Shown piece by piece: positions 30,514 to 38,489 of a stretch of 64,000 nt of DNA. A program made the position numbers and the translations under genes. The stretch comes from Paenibacillus odorifer (lineage in GTDB: Bacteria > Bacillota > Bacilli > Paenibacillales > Paenibacillaceae), in NCBI RefSeq assembly GCF_000758725.1, contig NZ_CP009428.1:5890001-5954000 (forward strand). The letters run 5' to 3'. Position 1 is the stretch's first letter; the number at the start of each line of letters is the position of its first letter. Under the pieces are notes generated by a model. That model was not told where the DNA came from. It saw nothing but the letters and a program-made list of their open reading frames with translations, and searched no databases.

Positions 30514-31392
30514 CTATAATGTATAGCGGATCGCATGCCCTTCTCCCTCGTGAACATCAGCCCAAGATGTAATCTCTCGGATTAGCGAACGAGAAACCAG
30601 CTTTCGTAAAACAAGGGGTAGTTCAGACTCTAATTGACTCAGACCTGAATGCTGCAGTAATTCTTTAATGCTCCATGCTTCCTTACGGCTATTCAAAATA
30701 TTAAAGAGCAATAGACAACAGTCCGTCATTTTGGACATAATCCCAAATTCACATGCAAGAAGCACAAGCTCCACACGTTGCTCTAAGGTCTCAGTACTGA
30801 CCGTTAACTCCTCATAAAGTTTATGAACAGAGGTATTCATGCTTTTAACCTGTTCCCAAATAGCTGGCTCGGGGAAAGCACCCACTTCACTCACTTCTAT
30901 TCTTGCCCAATGATATAAGGCTATCAATACACAGTTGTAAGCATCCATAATAAAGCCAGCCTCTATATAGCGCTTGGATTTCACATACATATGCAAAAAG
31001 CGGGCAAACTCCATAAATGCGACCCGTTCCTTGATCGGTCCTTCAAATTGCAATATCTCGCTGCGCATTTCCTCGAGTATTCCCTTGGGGTCCCAGATCA
31101 CTTCCCCCCTCATCAAACTGATAAGAAGTTCGTTATTATCCCCTGCCATAACAGCCTGCTCCAAAGCAAATAGGCCGATATGGACTGACTGGGTCCGTTG
31201 GTCACCGGCAATGGTATGGCGAACAATATGCTCTCTATCCTGTTCTTCATGCAATACTAACACTATCATATCAAAATCTTGAAGAAGTGCGCTTTGAAAC
31301 GGAATATCCCCATTCTGCCGCAAAACGACCGCTCCTAAAACATTCTCATCAAACGTTTCTCCACTCAACAAAGTTACATTGGACAGTTCCAT
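30514..31392 (-). CDS. ygxA: YgxA-like nucleotidyltransferase-fold protein
   Basis: A 292-residue cytosolic protein resembling Bacillus YgxA, annotated as nucleotidyltransferase-like. No clean GS-x10-DxD motif is obvious, though FDMIVLVL near residue 45 may be the remnant strand, so activity is uncertain. The rest is helical with a possible C-terminal winged helix. I chose the ATG at 31392 (MELSNV) because GGAGGGAAG lies before it. As in Bacillus it sits next to an rRNA operon and near perR, which supports the assignment. Role unknown. Confidence 0.75.
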   Translation of the reverse strand: MELSNVTLLSGETFDENVLGAVVLRQNGDIPFQSALLQDFDMIVLVLHEEQDREHIVRHTIAGDQRTQSVHIGLFALEQAVMAGDNNELLISLMRGEVIWDPKGILEEMRSEILQFEGPIKERVAFMEFARFLHMYVKSKRYIEAGFIMDAYNCVLIALYHWARIEVSEVGAFPEPAIWEQVKSMNTSVHKLYEELTVSTETLEQRVELVLLACEFGIMSKMTDCCLLLFNILNSRKEAWSIKELLQHSGLSQLESELPLVLRKLVSRSLIREITSWADVHEGEGHAIRYTL

Positions 31393-31443
31393 GCTTCCCT
31401 CCATTAAATTTGGCGATTTTGCGTCCAGTCAGTTATAATTCAG

Positions 31444-31458
31444 TTATAATTATTATTC
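31444..31458. promoter_or_regulatory. Per-box-like site between ygxA and ygzB
   Basis: TTATAATTATTATTC matches the PerR operator TTATAATNATTATAA at 13 of 15 positions. The element CAGTTATAATT occurs twice in a row here (31431 and 31441). perR lies 2.5 kb away. Binding is a hypothesis. Confidence 0.4.
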
Positions 31459-31519
31459 TACATATGAAAGACAGTTCCTTCTGGACAACCCAACTATATT
31501 TAGTTAGGAGCAAACACTC

Positions 31520-31885
31520 ATGAAGTTTAAAACGGCTAAGATCAACGCTTTTCGCACATGGGGATTACTGCTCACAATGCTCGGAATGGGACTTATGGTT
31601 TTGGGTACAGCGGGCATCGTGTTTTGGGGCTCAACTGGAAAAGTATTCGCTGGAATCGGTCTTGTAATCGGTTTAATCTCAATGATGGCAAGTCTTGCAA
31701 TCTATTTCTGGGCTGGGATGCTGTCAACTAGCGCAGTCCAACTGGAATGCCCTGAATGTCACAAGCTGACCAAAATGCTGGGCAAAACAGACCGCTGTAT
31801 GTTCTGCCATACCATCCTTACTATGGATCCAGCTGAGGCCAATATTACTGCGGAACAACTTAAGAGTCAGCAGCTTAATCAATAA
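31520..31885 (+). CDS. ygzB: UPF0295 family membrane protein YgzB
   Basis: A 121-residue protein with two hydrophobic helices (about 14-36 and 42-66) followed by a zinc-ribbon-like CPEC...CMFC motif (residues about 76-96). The pattern ECPECHKLTKMLGKTDRCM, then LTMDPAE, is the UPF0295/YgzB signature. Function unknown. TTAGGAG lies before the ATG. It is divergent from ygxA, the same neighbourhood as in Bacillus, and ends at a bidirectional terminator. Confidence 0.88.
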   Translation: MKFKTAKINAFRTWGLLLTMLGMGLMVLGTAGIVFWGSTGKVFAGIGLVIGLISMMASLAIYFWAGMLSTSAVQLECPECHKLTKMLGKTDRCMFCHTILTMDPAEANITAEQLKSQQLNQ

Positions 31886-31949
31886 AACACATCTTACAGA
31901 AGCTTATTACTAGCGATTTATAATGCAATCAAACATTTGCTTAATACAA

Positions 31950-31986
31950 CAAAGGGGCCCCCGTATTGGGAGCCCCTTTGTTTATT
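31950..31986. terminator. Bidirectional terminator between ygzB and the GH18 gene
   Basis: Stem CAAAGGGGC-CCC/GGG-GCCCCTTTG with one mismatch and a five-base loop, followed by T-rich sequence on the plus strand. Confidence 0.85.
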
Positions 31987-32002
31987 ATGAATGAAATAAT
32001 AA

Positions 32003-33724
32003 TTACTTATGAATTCCTTGTAATGCCTCCCATGCAGACAGATTACTAAAGCTGCGATTCCATGAACCGATGCCACCAAGCCCTAAAGACTTAGCAAGCT
32101 CAACTCTAGCTTTTAAGGAAACTTTGTCTTCGATCCATATTTTTTTAAGAGCGCCATCTTCCTTATACTCAACGTAATTCTGCCCAGCTGCCTTATCAAA
32201 GGTTGGGGTTAGCTTCTTCTCTTTAATAATTTTTTCAACGGCATTCATACTAACCGATTTAGAGCTTACTTTGGTCTTGCCATCTACCTGGGCCTCAGTC
32301 CAGATTCTAGTATACAGTGGAATCCCCAGAATCAGCTTCTCAGGCGGTACATCGTCTTCCTCTATGATCCGGCTTAACGAGCTTTCTACCCACGGTAGAG
32401 ACGCAACAGAGCCCGCGATAGGACTAGCCGCCCAGTGCTCGTCATAAGCCATAACAATAAGATAATCAACTACGGAATTAAGAGCCTTACGATCAAGGAA
32501 AGCTGACCACATCTCACTGTTGGATTTAGGGGTTACGTCTATGGAGACGATTAAGTTTTTGGCTTGAGCCATAGGTTTTAGCTCTCGCATAAATTGTGTA
32601 ACATTCTCCCCGTCTTTCGTATATACATTCTCAAAGTCAATATTAATTCCATCCAGCTTGTATAAATCTGAATACTCGAGGATCTGTACGATCGCGTTCA
32701 TCCGCTTCTCATAGCTCGACAATGCCTCAGTGGTTATGTCCGGATCAAAGCTATTGCTGAGCAGCCCCCACACTTCCAACCCGCGCTCATGCGCCCATTG
32801 CACATACGCACTGTCAGCCTGACTGCGCACATTTCCATCACCATCTATGATACTGAACCAAGTCGGGCTAGCCACGTTAACCCCTGGAAGCTCACCGAAT
32901 GTACTTGGATCAGGTTTACGTTGATAAACTGCTTCCCAATACAAATTCACTGACTTCCCTTTCCAGCTTCGTTCTGCCCGTGAGGGAGTGGTGCTTTTGG
33001 GTTCCACTGTTTTTTGACCGTCCGAGATAATATCACTGGCCTTGGCATAACCCGCATAACCGCTGCTTAACTGCACATACAGCCAGTCCTCATTTTCCTT
33101 ATTCCAAATACTCACACTGGCTCCCGGGGACATATTCGCCACGATGGGTGCGTGAATCGATGCTTCGTTGCGAAGAGCGACTGTCTTATCTCCCGCTTCA
33201 CCTTTCACTTTCCCCAAAGGTACAGTCTCCCCTGCTGTCATTAACAGCACAGCCCCGGTGGTCGTATCCTCTTCAATTTCAAATCCATAAAGGTCCTCTA
33301 ATACATCTGCAGGAAGATAGGTTATCTTCTCCTTAACTTCAGGTGCCAGCCGCAGCTGCAGCGGACGATTGTTCAGACTAGCATCGGTTTTATCCTCTTG
33401 CATATATAGAAGTTCACTTTCCGTTGATAGGATGACCGATTTAGTCTTTTCTTCATAACGAATAGAGGAGTCCACATGTTCCTGCAGTAATGGTAAAGGC
33501 AAGAGCATGCTATCACCGGTCCCTGATGCGGAATATCCTGTTAGCTCTCCTTTTACGAAGATAGGATGTTCTAGGCCTTTCCAGTCTGGATCGATGTGCT
33601 GGCGATTTGGCAATACAAAAAACACAACCCAATAAGCTGCTGCCGCAATGAGCAAAAGTCCAAAAAAGCGTCGGAAAAGACCTCCGCGCTTTTTAACGCG
33701 TTTTTGTCTATATCTTCTGTCCAA
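32003..33724 (-). CDS. Membrane-anchored SH3-domain glycoside hydrolase family 18 protein
   Basis: A 573-residue protein: basic N-terminus and one transmembrane helix (about 17-35), a region of about 140 residues like a copper-amine-oxidase N-terminal or stalk domain, a bacterial SH3 domain (about 178-236, with YAGYAKASDII), and a GH18 barrel (about 250-573) with the catalytic motif LDGINIDFE and the late motif YDEHW. GH18 proteins of this build in spore formers cut peptidoglycan or related aminosugar polymers, for instance in spore germination; target here unproven. It starts with TTG at 33724 after GGAGGATATATT. Monocistronic. Confidence 0.88.
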   Translation of the reverse strand: MDRRYRQKRVKKRGGLFRRFFGLLLIAAAAYWVVFFVLPNRQHIDPDWKGLEHPIFVKGELTGYSASGTGDSMLLPLPLLQEHVDSSIRYEEKTKSVILSTESELLYMQEDKTDASLNNRPLQLRLAPEVKEKITYLPADVLEDLYGFEIEEDTTTGAVLLMTAGETVPLGKVKGEAGDKTVALRNEASIHAPIVANMSPGASVSIWNKENEDWLYVQLSSGYAGYAKASDIISDGQKTVEPKSTTPSRAERSWKGKSVNLYWEAVYQRKPDPSTFGELPGVNVASPTWFSIIDGDGNVRSQADSAYVQWAHERGLEVWGLLSNSFDPDITTEALSSYEKRMNAIVQILEYSDLYKLDGINIDFENVYTKDGENVTQFMRELKPMAQAKNLIVSIDVTPKSNSEMWSAFLDRKALNSVVDYLIVMAYDEHWAASPIAGSVASLPWVESSLSRIIEEDDVPPEKLILGIPLYTRIWTEAQVDGKTKVSSKSVSMNAVEKIIKEKKLTPTFDKAAGQNYVEYKEDGALKKIWIEDKVSLKARVELAKSLGLGGIGSWNRSFSNLSAWEALQGIHK

Positions 33725-33839
33725 AATATATCCTCCAAATATTAGATGATTTTAAGTTAAGTCTAACAATACGATTATAACATCCACTTGGTTCCGGATA
33801 ACCAGTATAAGTTAGTCATTTTCACTATATTTTGTTATT

Positions 33840-33890
33840 TCTAAAAAAATAAAAACGTGAGTCCTCCGCTTTCGGATTTCACACGTTTAT
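33840..33890 (-). terminator. Terminator after perR
   Basis: Imperfect stem AACGTG...CACGTT with inner CCG/CGG pairs; T-rich tail on the minus strand (TTTTTATTTTTTT). Confidence 0.65.
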
Positions 33891-33934
33891 TGTGTAGCTT
33901 GGCTATACGCCCTTGAGTACTGTAGTATTCTGTC

Positions 33935-34366
33935 TTATTGTTGCTTCTCTCTGCAACATTTGCAAACTCCATGCAATTCCATACGCAAACCCGTAATTTT
34001 GAAGCCCGTTTCCTGCTCCGCATGTATCTCTACATCATGAAGCGATGGATAACTAAAATCTTCAATCTTACCGCATAGCTGACAGATGACATGATAATGA
34101 TCAGATACATTGGCATCAAAACGACTGGAACTATCCCCGTAGGTCAACTCGCGAACCATGCCGGCTTCCATAAACATCTTGAGATTATTATATACAGTTG
34201 CAACGCTCATGCTCGGAAATTTCGGCTCTAGCGCCCGGTATATATCGTCAGCTGTAGGATGATTCATTGCTTCCATCAAATACGTAAGAATCGCATGACG
34301 CTGGGGCGTTATACGGACACCTGTTGTCTTTAATTGTTCCAGTGCATGTTGTACTCCACTCCCCAT
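33935..34366 (-). CDS. perR: Peroxide-responsive Fur-family repressor PerR
   Basis: A 143-residue metal-dependent repressor of peroxide defence genes. Winged helix N-terminal (RITPQRHAILTYL, PSMSVATVYNNLKMF) and metal-binding C-terminal domain with DSSSRFD, DHYHVICQLC and the second Cys pair CKCC, forming the structural zinc site. The Asp in RFD and the His residues suit PerR rather than Fur. I chose ATG 34366 with AAGGCGG 8 bases before. It has its own promoter with a palindrome at the start point. Confidence 0.92.
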   Translation of the reverse strand: MGSGVQHALEQLKTTGVRITPQRHAILTYLMEAMNHPTADDIYRALEPKFPSMSVATVYNNLKMFMEAGMVRELTYGDSSSRFDANVSDHYHVICQLCGKIEDFSYPSLHDVEIHAEQETGFKITGLRMELHGVCKCCREKQQ

Positions 34367-34397
34367 TACTGTCACCGCCTTTTGAATTTAAAAATAA

Positions 34398-34444
34398 AAG
34401 AAGTACTTCTTAAGATTGTAAGACTGGTTTTTCAATGTTGTCAA
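34398..34444 (-). promoter_or_regulatory. perR promoter with 14-bp palindrome
   Basis: -35 TTGACA (34439-34444) and -10 TACAAT (34415-34420) are 18 bases apart. Directly after the -10 lies the perfect palindrome AAGAAGTACTTCTT (34398-34411), covering the expected start point. It could be an operator for PerR itself or another repressor; it is not a classic Per box. Confidence 0.7.
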
Positions 34445-34492
34445 CGAAGTCTATACATTATATTTATTATTATATAAGAAAAATTACTTTTT

Positions 34493-36394
34493 TCAATATT
34501 TCCTAACATTTAGATTGCTATTTCCTTCAACATGAAGCTTGAACTCACCGGTCCCCACTTCACCTGATACTTTTTTCTTATCAATTGTAAGTTCAGGCAA
34601 ATCTGAAGTAATATCACCATATCCACTGGAACCATTCACTGTATAGTTGCTTAACACTGGCAAATACAATTGAATATCACCAACTGCGCTATAAATATCC
34701 CAGTCTCCAGCGACATCTGAAGAGCGAACATCAATGGTACCATTTAGAGATTCCGCATGTAGCTTGGATCTGGCTCCATCAACCTCTAAATTACCGTTTT
34801 TGGTAGTAATATCGATATCATTGCTATTTCCGATCGCACTAATATTGCCGACAGCCGTCGATAATTTCAAAGCACCGGTAACATCCCAAGCATTCATATT
34901 GCCACCGCTCGTCGTTAAATCAACGCTGCCTTGAACAGATCTGGCACGGACAGCTCCATTCAGTGTTTTTCCCTTAACATTACCAAAGATACGATGAAGG
35001 ATCAGCTCTCCATTCCCCGTTTCCAGAGAAATGTCTTCAATGGCTTCTACATTCTGCAATGTGATCCCGCCATTCATGGTGCGAACATCGAGGTTAAAGC
35101 GGCGATCCTCCGGCAAGTAAATGTCTAAATCCATGCGTGGCTGGCGTTTGCCGGATTCTCCATAAGCCTTGCTATTTGAGGTTATTTTTATGTTGGGCCC
35201 TTCAACAACGTCCACAAAGGACTGTTCTGATATAGCTTCAGCCATCGGCCCATCCAACTGATCTACCCAAACTGTCGTCGTAATTTGAATATCATCCACC
35301 GGAGCACGGTGTAATAAAATATCACCATTAATACTATCAATAGATATTTTGGCTGTATTTAATTCCACCGGAACAATTAGCGGGGCTTTCTGATATTTGC
35401 TGCCTTTAGCCTCACCATAATCCACTGCTGCTGCCGTCAGATTAAGACTGACATTTTTCCATAGATATAAATAATGTTCTTGCTCTGCAACAATAAATAC
35501 ACTCGCAGCTAGCAATATAGCGGATAAAAGCCCACGTAAATCCAATCTGATTCTGGTTCCCTTGGCTGAACGGTTAGAGAAGATAAACATCAGCAGGAAC
35601 TCAATCCCCCATAACACCGGGATGACTGGCCACCACTTCAAGAGCAGGAGCATATAGTCAGTTCCCTCTCTCCAATCCAAAAACAAAGGAACAGAAATAG
35701 CTATCAGCAATACAGAAGCCGTATATCTTCCTACGCGCCGCTTGCGAGGTTCATTGTCTTTACGCTGCACAACTGCTCTGGCAATTTCTCTAGCTCCTAT
35801 AAATAAGCCACCGCATACTATAATGACAGATACAGCCATTTCAGCATAATGTTCAATAAAGAACTGGAGCCATGTTGGTTTTTGCCGGAACAGAATAAGC
35901 AGGGCGCCCCCTAATAGCAGTAAGAGCCCAAAGGATATCCCAGGCTCGCTGACGATACTACGACGCTTAGGAGCCACGTTTGCTTTGGTCACAGGGATAT
36001 CAAGCTCATGATCCTCTGGGAAGCGAAGAAGCCTATCCGCTGATTGCAATACGTCATACACGTTATAAAAATAGATCGCCGGAATAATGAGCGCAAGTAA
36101 AATAAGTAGTGGAACATTAATCTGCATCCCGATGGATGAGAAATACAATAAAGCTGAGATATCCAAAAGAATTAGAAAGATGAAGGTGATCCCTTTTCGG
36201 AGAAGCCCAAAATACAAATGCCCCGTCCCAGGGATGAGAGCTGCCAGCAGTCCAGCGATAAATTTACGTTTGCGGTGGCGCCGCTTCGGACGCGGAGGAA
36301 TAATCCTCTTCTGTATCTCACTCTCCTTAGTCTCTATATCAACAGAATCTTGCAGTTCTTCCTGCTCTGGGAGCATTGCAGAGTCATGTTTCAT
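34493..36394 (-). CDS. Multi-pass membrane protein with DUF4097 beta-strand domain
   Basis: A 633-residue protein. A basic cytosolic N-terminus (PPRPKRRHRKRKF) leads into a TM2-like hairpin (GLLAALIPGTGHLYFGLLRKG, written here in two parts of the motif around residues 48-68) and about eight further helices up to residue ~310. The C-terminal ~290 residues are repetitive beta strands (ISIDSINGDILL, VRTMNGGITLQNV, LSTAVGNISAIG, GDITSDL) of the DUF4097 beta-solenoid type found in LiaF-like and envelope-stress proteins. GGAGGAG precedes the ATG. Function unknown; a sensor or scaffold role at the membrane is a guess. Confidence 0.8.
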   Translation of the reverse strand: MKHDSAMLPEQEELQDSVDIETKESEIQKRIIPPRPKRRHRKRKFIAGLLAALIPGTGHLYFGLLRKGITFIFLILLDISALLYFSSIGMQINVPLLILLALIIPAIYFYNVYDVLQSADRLLRFPEDHELDIPVTKANVAPKRRSIVSEPGISFGLLLLLGGALLILFRQKPTWLQFFIEHYAEMAVSVIIVCGGLFIGAREIARAVVQRKDNEPRKRRVGRYTASVLLIAISVPLFLDWREGTDYMLLLLKWWPVIPVLWGIEFLLMFIFSNRSAKGTRIRLDLRGLLSAILLAASVFIVAEQEHYLYLWKNVSLNLTAAAVDYGEAKGSKYQKAPLIVPVELNTAKISIDSINGDILLHRAPVDDIQITTTVWVDQLDGPMAEAISEQSFVDVVEGPNIKITSNSKAYGESGKRQPRMDLDIYLPEDRRFNLDVRTMNGGITLQNVEAIEDISLETGNGELILHRIFGNVKGKTLNGAVRARSVQGSVDLTTSGGNMNAWDVTGALKLSTAVGNISAIGNSNDIDITTKNGNLEVDGARSKLHAESLNGTIDVRSSDVAGDWDIYSAVGDIQLYLPVLSNYTVNGSSGYGDITSDLPELTIDKKKVSGEVGTGEFKLHVEGNSNLNVRKY

Positions 36395-36439
36395 TTTGGA
36401 CTCCTCCTTTCGTAAATAGTTGTCTATGAATATCTTTTT

Positions 36440-36910
36440 TCAAAGAGAACCACTCCGATGAAATTCAATCAATTCAACTCCTGGAGCGACTTCCTCCACA
36501 CCGGTGGGCATAAAGCCATGTTTACTGTACAACGAAACGGCGGGTGTATTCTTTTTGCCTGTCGACACAATGAATTGCTCCATCCTTGCAAAATGCTCAA
36601 ATACATATTCCAAAAGATGGCTAGCAATACCTCTGCGAAAAAAGTCCGGCCCCACCATCATTCGTGTAATCGTCAATTTGCCAGGAGATTCTTCCTCTAC
36701 AGCAACAGCACCCATTAGTTCCTCATCTTTATCGAAGCAGCCATAAAAATCCTCTTTAGAGCTGCTGAGCATTTCTCTCGTCTCCATCAAAGGTGGAATT
36801 TCACGAAAGCCGATTAGTTCAGCTTCCAGTCTATAGGCCTTATGCTGAAGACTCCATAATTCATTAACGGTGCTTTCATCCTGCAGATTTAGCTTGTTAA
36901 TTGTATTCAT
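36440..36910 (-). CDS. GNAT family N-acetyltransferase
   Basis: A 156-residue acetyltransferase with the acetyl-CoA motif MMVGPDFFRRGIASHLLEYVF (about 84-104) and the C-terminal AVSLYSKHGFMPTG. Substrate unknown. It precedes the DUF4097 gene by about 45 bases on the same strand and might be cotranscribed with it. Confidence 0.88.
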   Translation of the reverse strand: MNTINKLNLQDESTVNELWSLQHKAYRLEAELIGFREIPPLMETREMLSSSKEDFYGCFDKDEELMGAVAVEEESPGKLTITRMMVGPDFFRRGIASHLLEYVFEHFARMEQFIVSTGKKNTPAVSLYSKHGFMPTGVEEVAPGVELIEFHRSGSL

Positions 36911-36933
36911 CCTAACCAGTCCCCTTATATGCC

Positions 36934-36967
36934 GCTAAGGGCCTGCCGTTGCCGACAAGCCCTTAGC
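36934..36967. terminator. Possible terminator after gatB side / before the acetyltransferase gene
   Basis: Perfect 9-bp stem GCTAAGGGC/GCCCTTAGC with a 16-base loop between gatB and the acetyltransferase gene. It lacks a strong T run on the minus strand, so terminator function is uncertain. Confidence 0.45.
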
Positions 36968-36995
36968 TTATTACATAAGTATATTACCCCAAGTA

Positions 36996-37036
36996 TAAAC
37001 GCCTTCGGCGTCCTTTTATGGACGACAAGCGTTTAG
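36996..37036. repeat. Short palindromic element, copy 1
   Basis: AAACGCCTTCGGCGTCC, TTTTAT, GGACG and AAGCGTTTA form nested inverted repeats (AAACGC/GCGTTT outside, CGTCC/GGACG inside). It overlaps the gatB stop codon. A diverged copy lies at 48307-48342. Confidence 0.5.
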
Positions 37037-38466
37037 CTGCTCAATACCTCGATGAGAAGTTTATTAGCAAGACCCGGATTCGCCTTACCTTTACTTTCTT
37101 TCATAACTTGTCCGACCAGGAAGCCGATTGCTTTCTGTTTACCTGCTTTATAATCTTCCACAGATTGCGGATTGGCGGCTACGACTGCTTCCACAATCCC
37201 TTTAATAGCACCTTCATCGCTGATCTGCACCAGACCTTTTTCCTCAACGATAACAGCTGGCAGTTTACCGCTCTCTAGCATTTCTTTAAATACTGTTTTA
37301 GCGATTTTGCTGCTGATGGTTCCGGCTGCAATCAGTCCGATCATCTCGCCTAGCCCTTGTGGTGTAATTTGTACCTGCGACAACTCCAGATTATTACCAT
37401 TCAAATAGGCAAGCAAGTCACCCATAATCCAGTTAGCTACAGCCTTGGCATCCTGCGTATAGGCAAGACATCCTTCGAAAAAGTCCGCTAACAGTTTAGA
37501 GGATGTAATAACGCCTGCATCATAAGCTGTCAGGCCCAGTTCCTCGCTATAACGAGCTTTCCGTGCATCCGGAAGTTCTGGAATCGTTGAACGAATGGAT
37601 TCTTTCCAAGCATCATCAATATGCAGAACGATCAAGTCCGGGTCCGGGAAGTAACGATAATCATGCGCTTCTTCTTTCCCGCGCATCGATAATGTTTTCC
37701 CTTGTGCTTCATCCCAGCGGCGAGTCTCTTGCACAACAACTCCACCATCATCCAGGATCTCAGCCTGACGATATTGCTCATACTCCAGTCCACGCAATAC
37801 ACCGCGGAAGGAGTTCATGTTCTTAAGCTCTGCTCTAATGCCGAATTCCTCTTGTCCTTCTGGGCGTAGACTGATGTTCGCGTCACAGCGCATCGATCCT
37901 TCTTCCATCTTGACATCGGATACGTCACAATACTGCATAATCGCACGGATTTTCTCCAGATAAGCACGAGCTTCCTCAGGAGAGCGCAGATCAGGCTCGG
38001 ATACGATTTCGATAAGCGGTGTTCCCACCCGGTTAAAATCGACAAGCGAGGCAAAACCGCCATCTACGTGCGTAAGCTTACCTGCATCCTCTTCCAAATG
38101 AAGACGAGTAATGCCGATCCGTTTGGTCTCTCCATTAACTTCAATGTCGATCCAACCGTTCAGCCCGATAGGCTGATCAAATTGTGAAATCTGATAAGCT
38201 TTTGGTGAATCCGGGTAAAAATAGTTCTTGCGGTCGAATTTGCTAACATCACCAATGGTGCAATTTAGCGCCATCGCTGCTTTCATAGCGTATTCTACCG
38301 CTTGTTTGTTGAGCACTGGCAATACGCCGGGGTGACCCAAGCAGACAGGACAGGTATGAGTGTTAGGTGGGGCTCCAAATTCAGTGGAGCATCCGCAAAA
38401 GATTTTGGAGTTGGTATGAAGCTCTACGTGAACTTCCAAGCCGATGACCGTTTCGTATTTAGACAT
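37033..38466 (-). CDS. gatB: Asp/Glu-tRNA amidotransferase subunit B
   Basis: Subunit B of GatCAB, which turns Glu-tRNA(Gln) and Asp-tRNA(Asn) into the correctly amidated forms; B binds the tRNA and activates the acyl group. The 477 residues start MSKYETVIGLEVHVELHT and contain FCGCSTEFG, the CPVCLGHPG zinc motif, the KNYFYPDSPKAYQISQFD segment and the C-terminal YqeY-like helical tail. I chose ATG 38466 because the family starts there; ATG 38478 lies only 2 bases after GGAGG. It follows gatA by about 23 bases. Confidence 0.97.
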   Translation of the reverse strand: MSKYETVIGLEVHVELHTNSKIFCGCSTEFGAPPNTHTCPVCLGHPGVLPVLNKQAVEYAMKAAMALNCTIGDVSKFDRKNYFYPDSPKAYQISQFDQPIGLNGWIDIEVNGETKRIGITRLHLEEDAGKLTHVDGGFASLVDFNRVGTPLIEIVSEPDLRSPEEARAYLEKIRAIMQYCDVSDVKMEEGSMRCDANISLRPEGQEEFGIRAELKNMNSFRGVLRGLEYEQYRQAEILDDGGVVVQETRRWDEAQGKTLSMRGKEEAHDYRYFPDPDLIVLHIDDAWKESIRSTIPELPDARKARYSEELGLTAYDAGVITSSKLLADFFEGCLAYTQDAKAVANWIMGDLLAYLNGNNLELSQVQITPQGLGEMIGLIAAGTISSKIAKTVFKEMLESGKLPAVIVEEKGLVQISDEGAIKGIVEAVVAANPQSVEDYKAGKQKAIGFLVGQVMKESKGKANPGLANKLLIEVLSS

Positions 38467-38489
38467 AAGTAATCCCATTCCCTCCTTTA

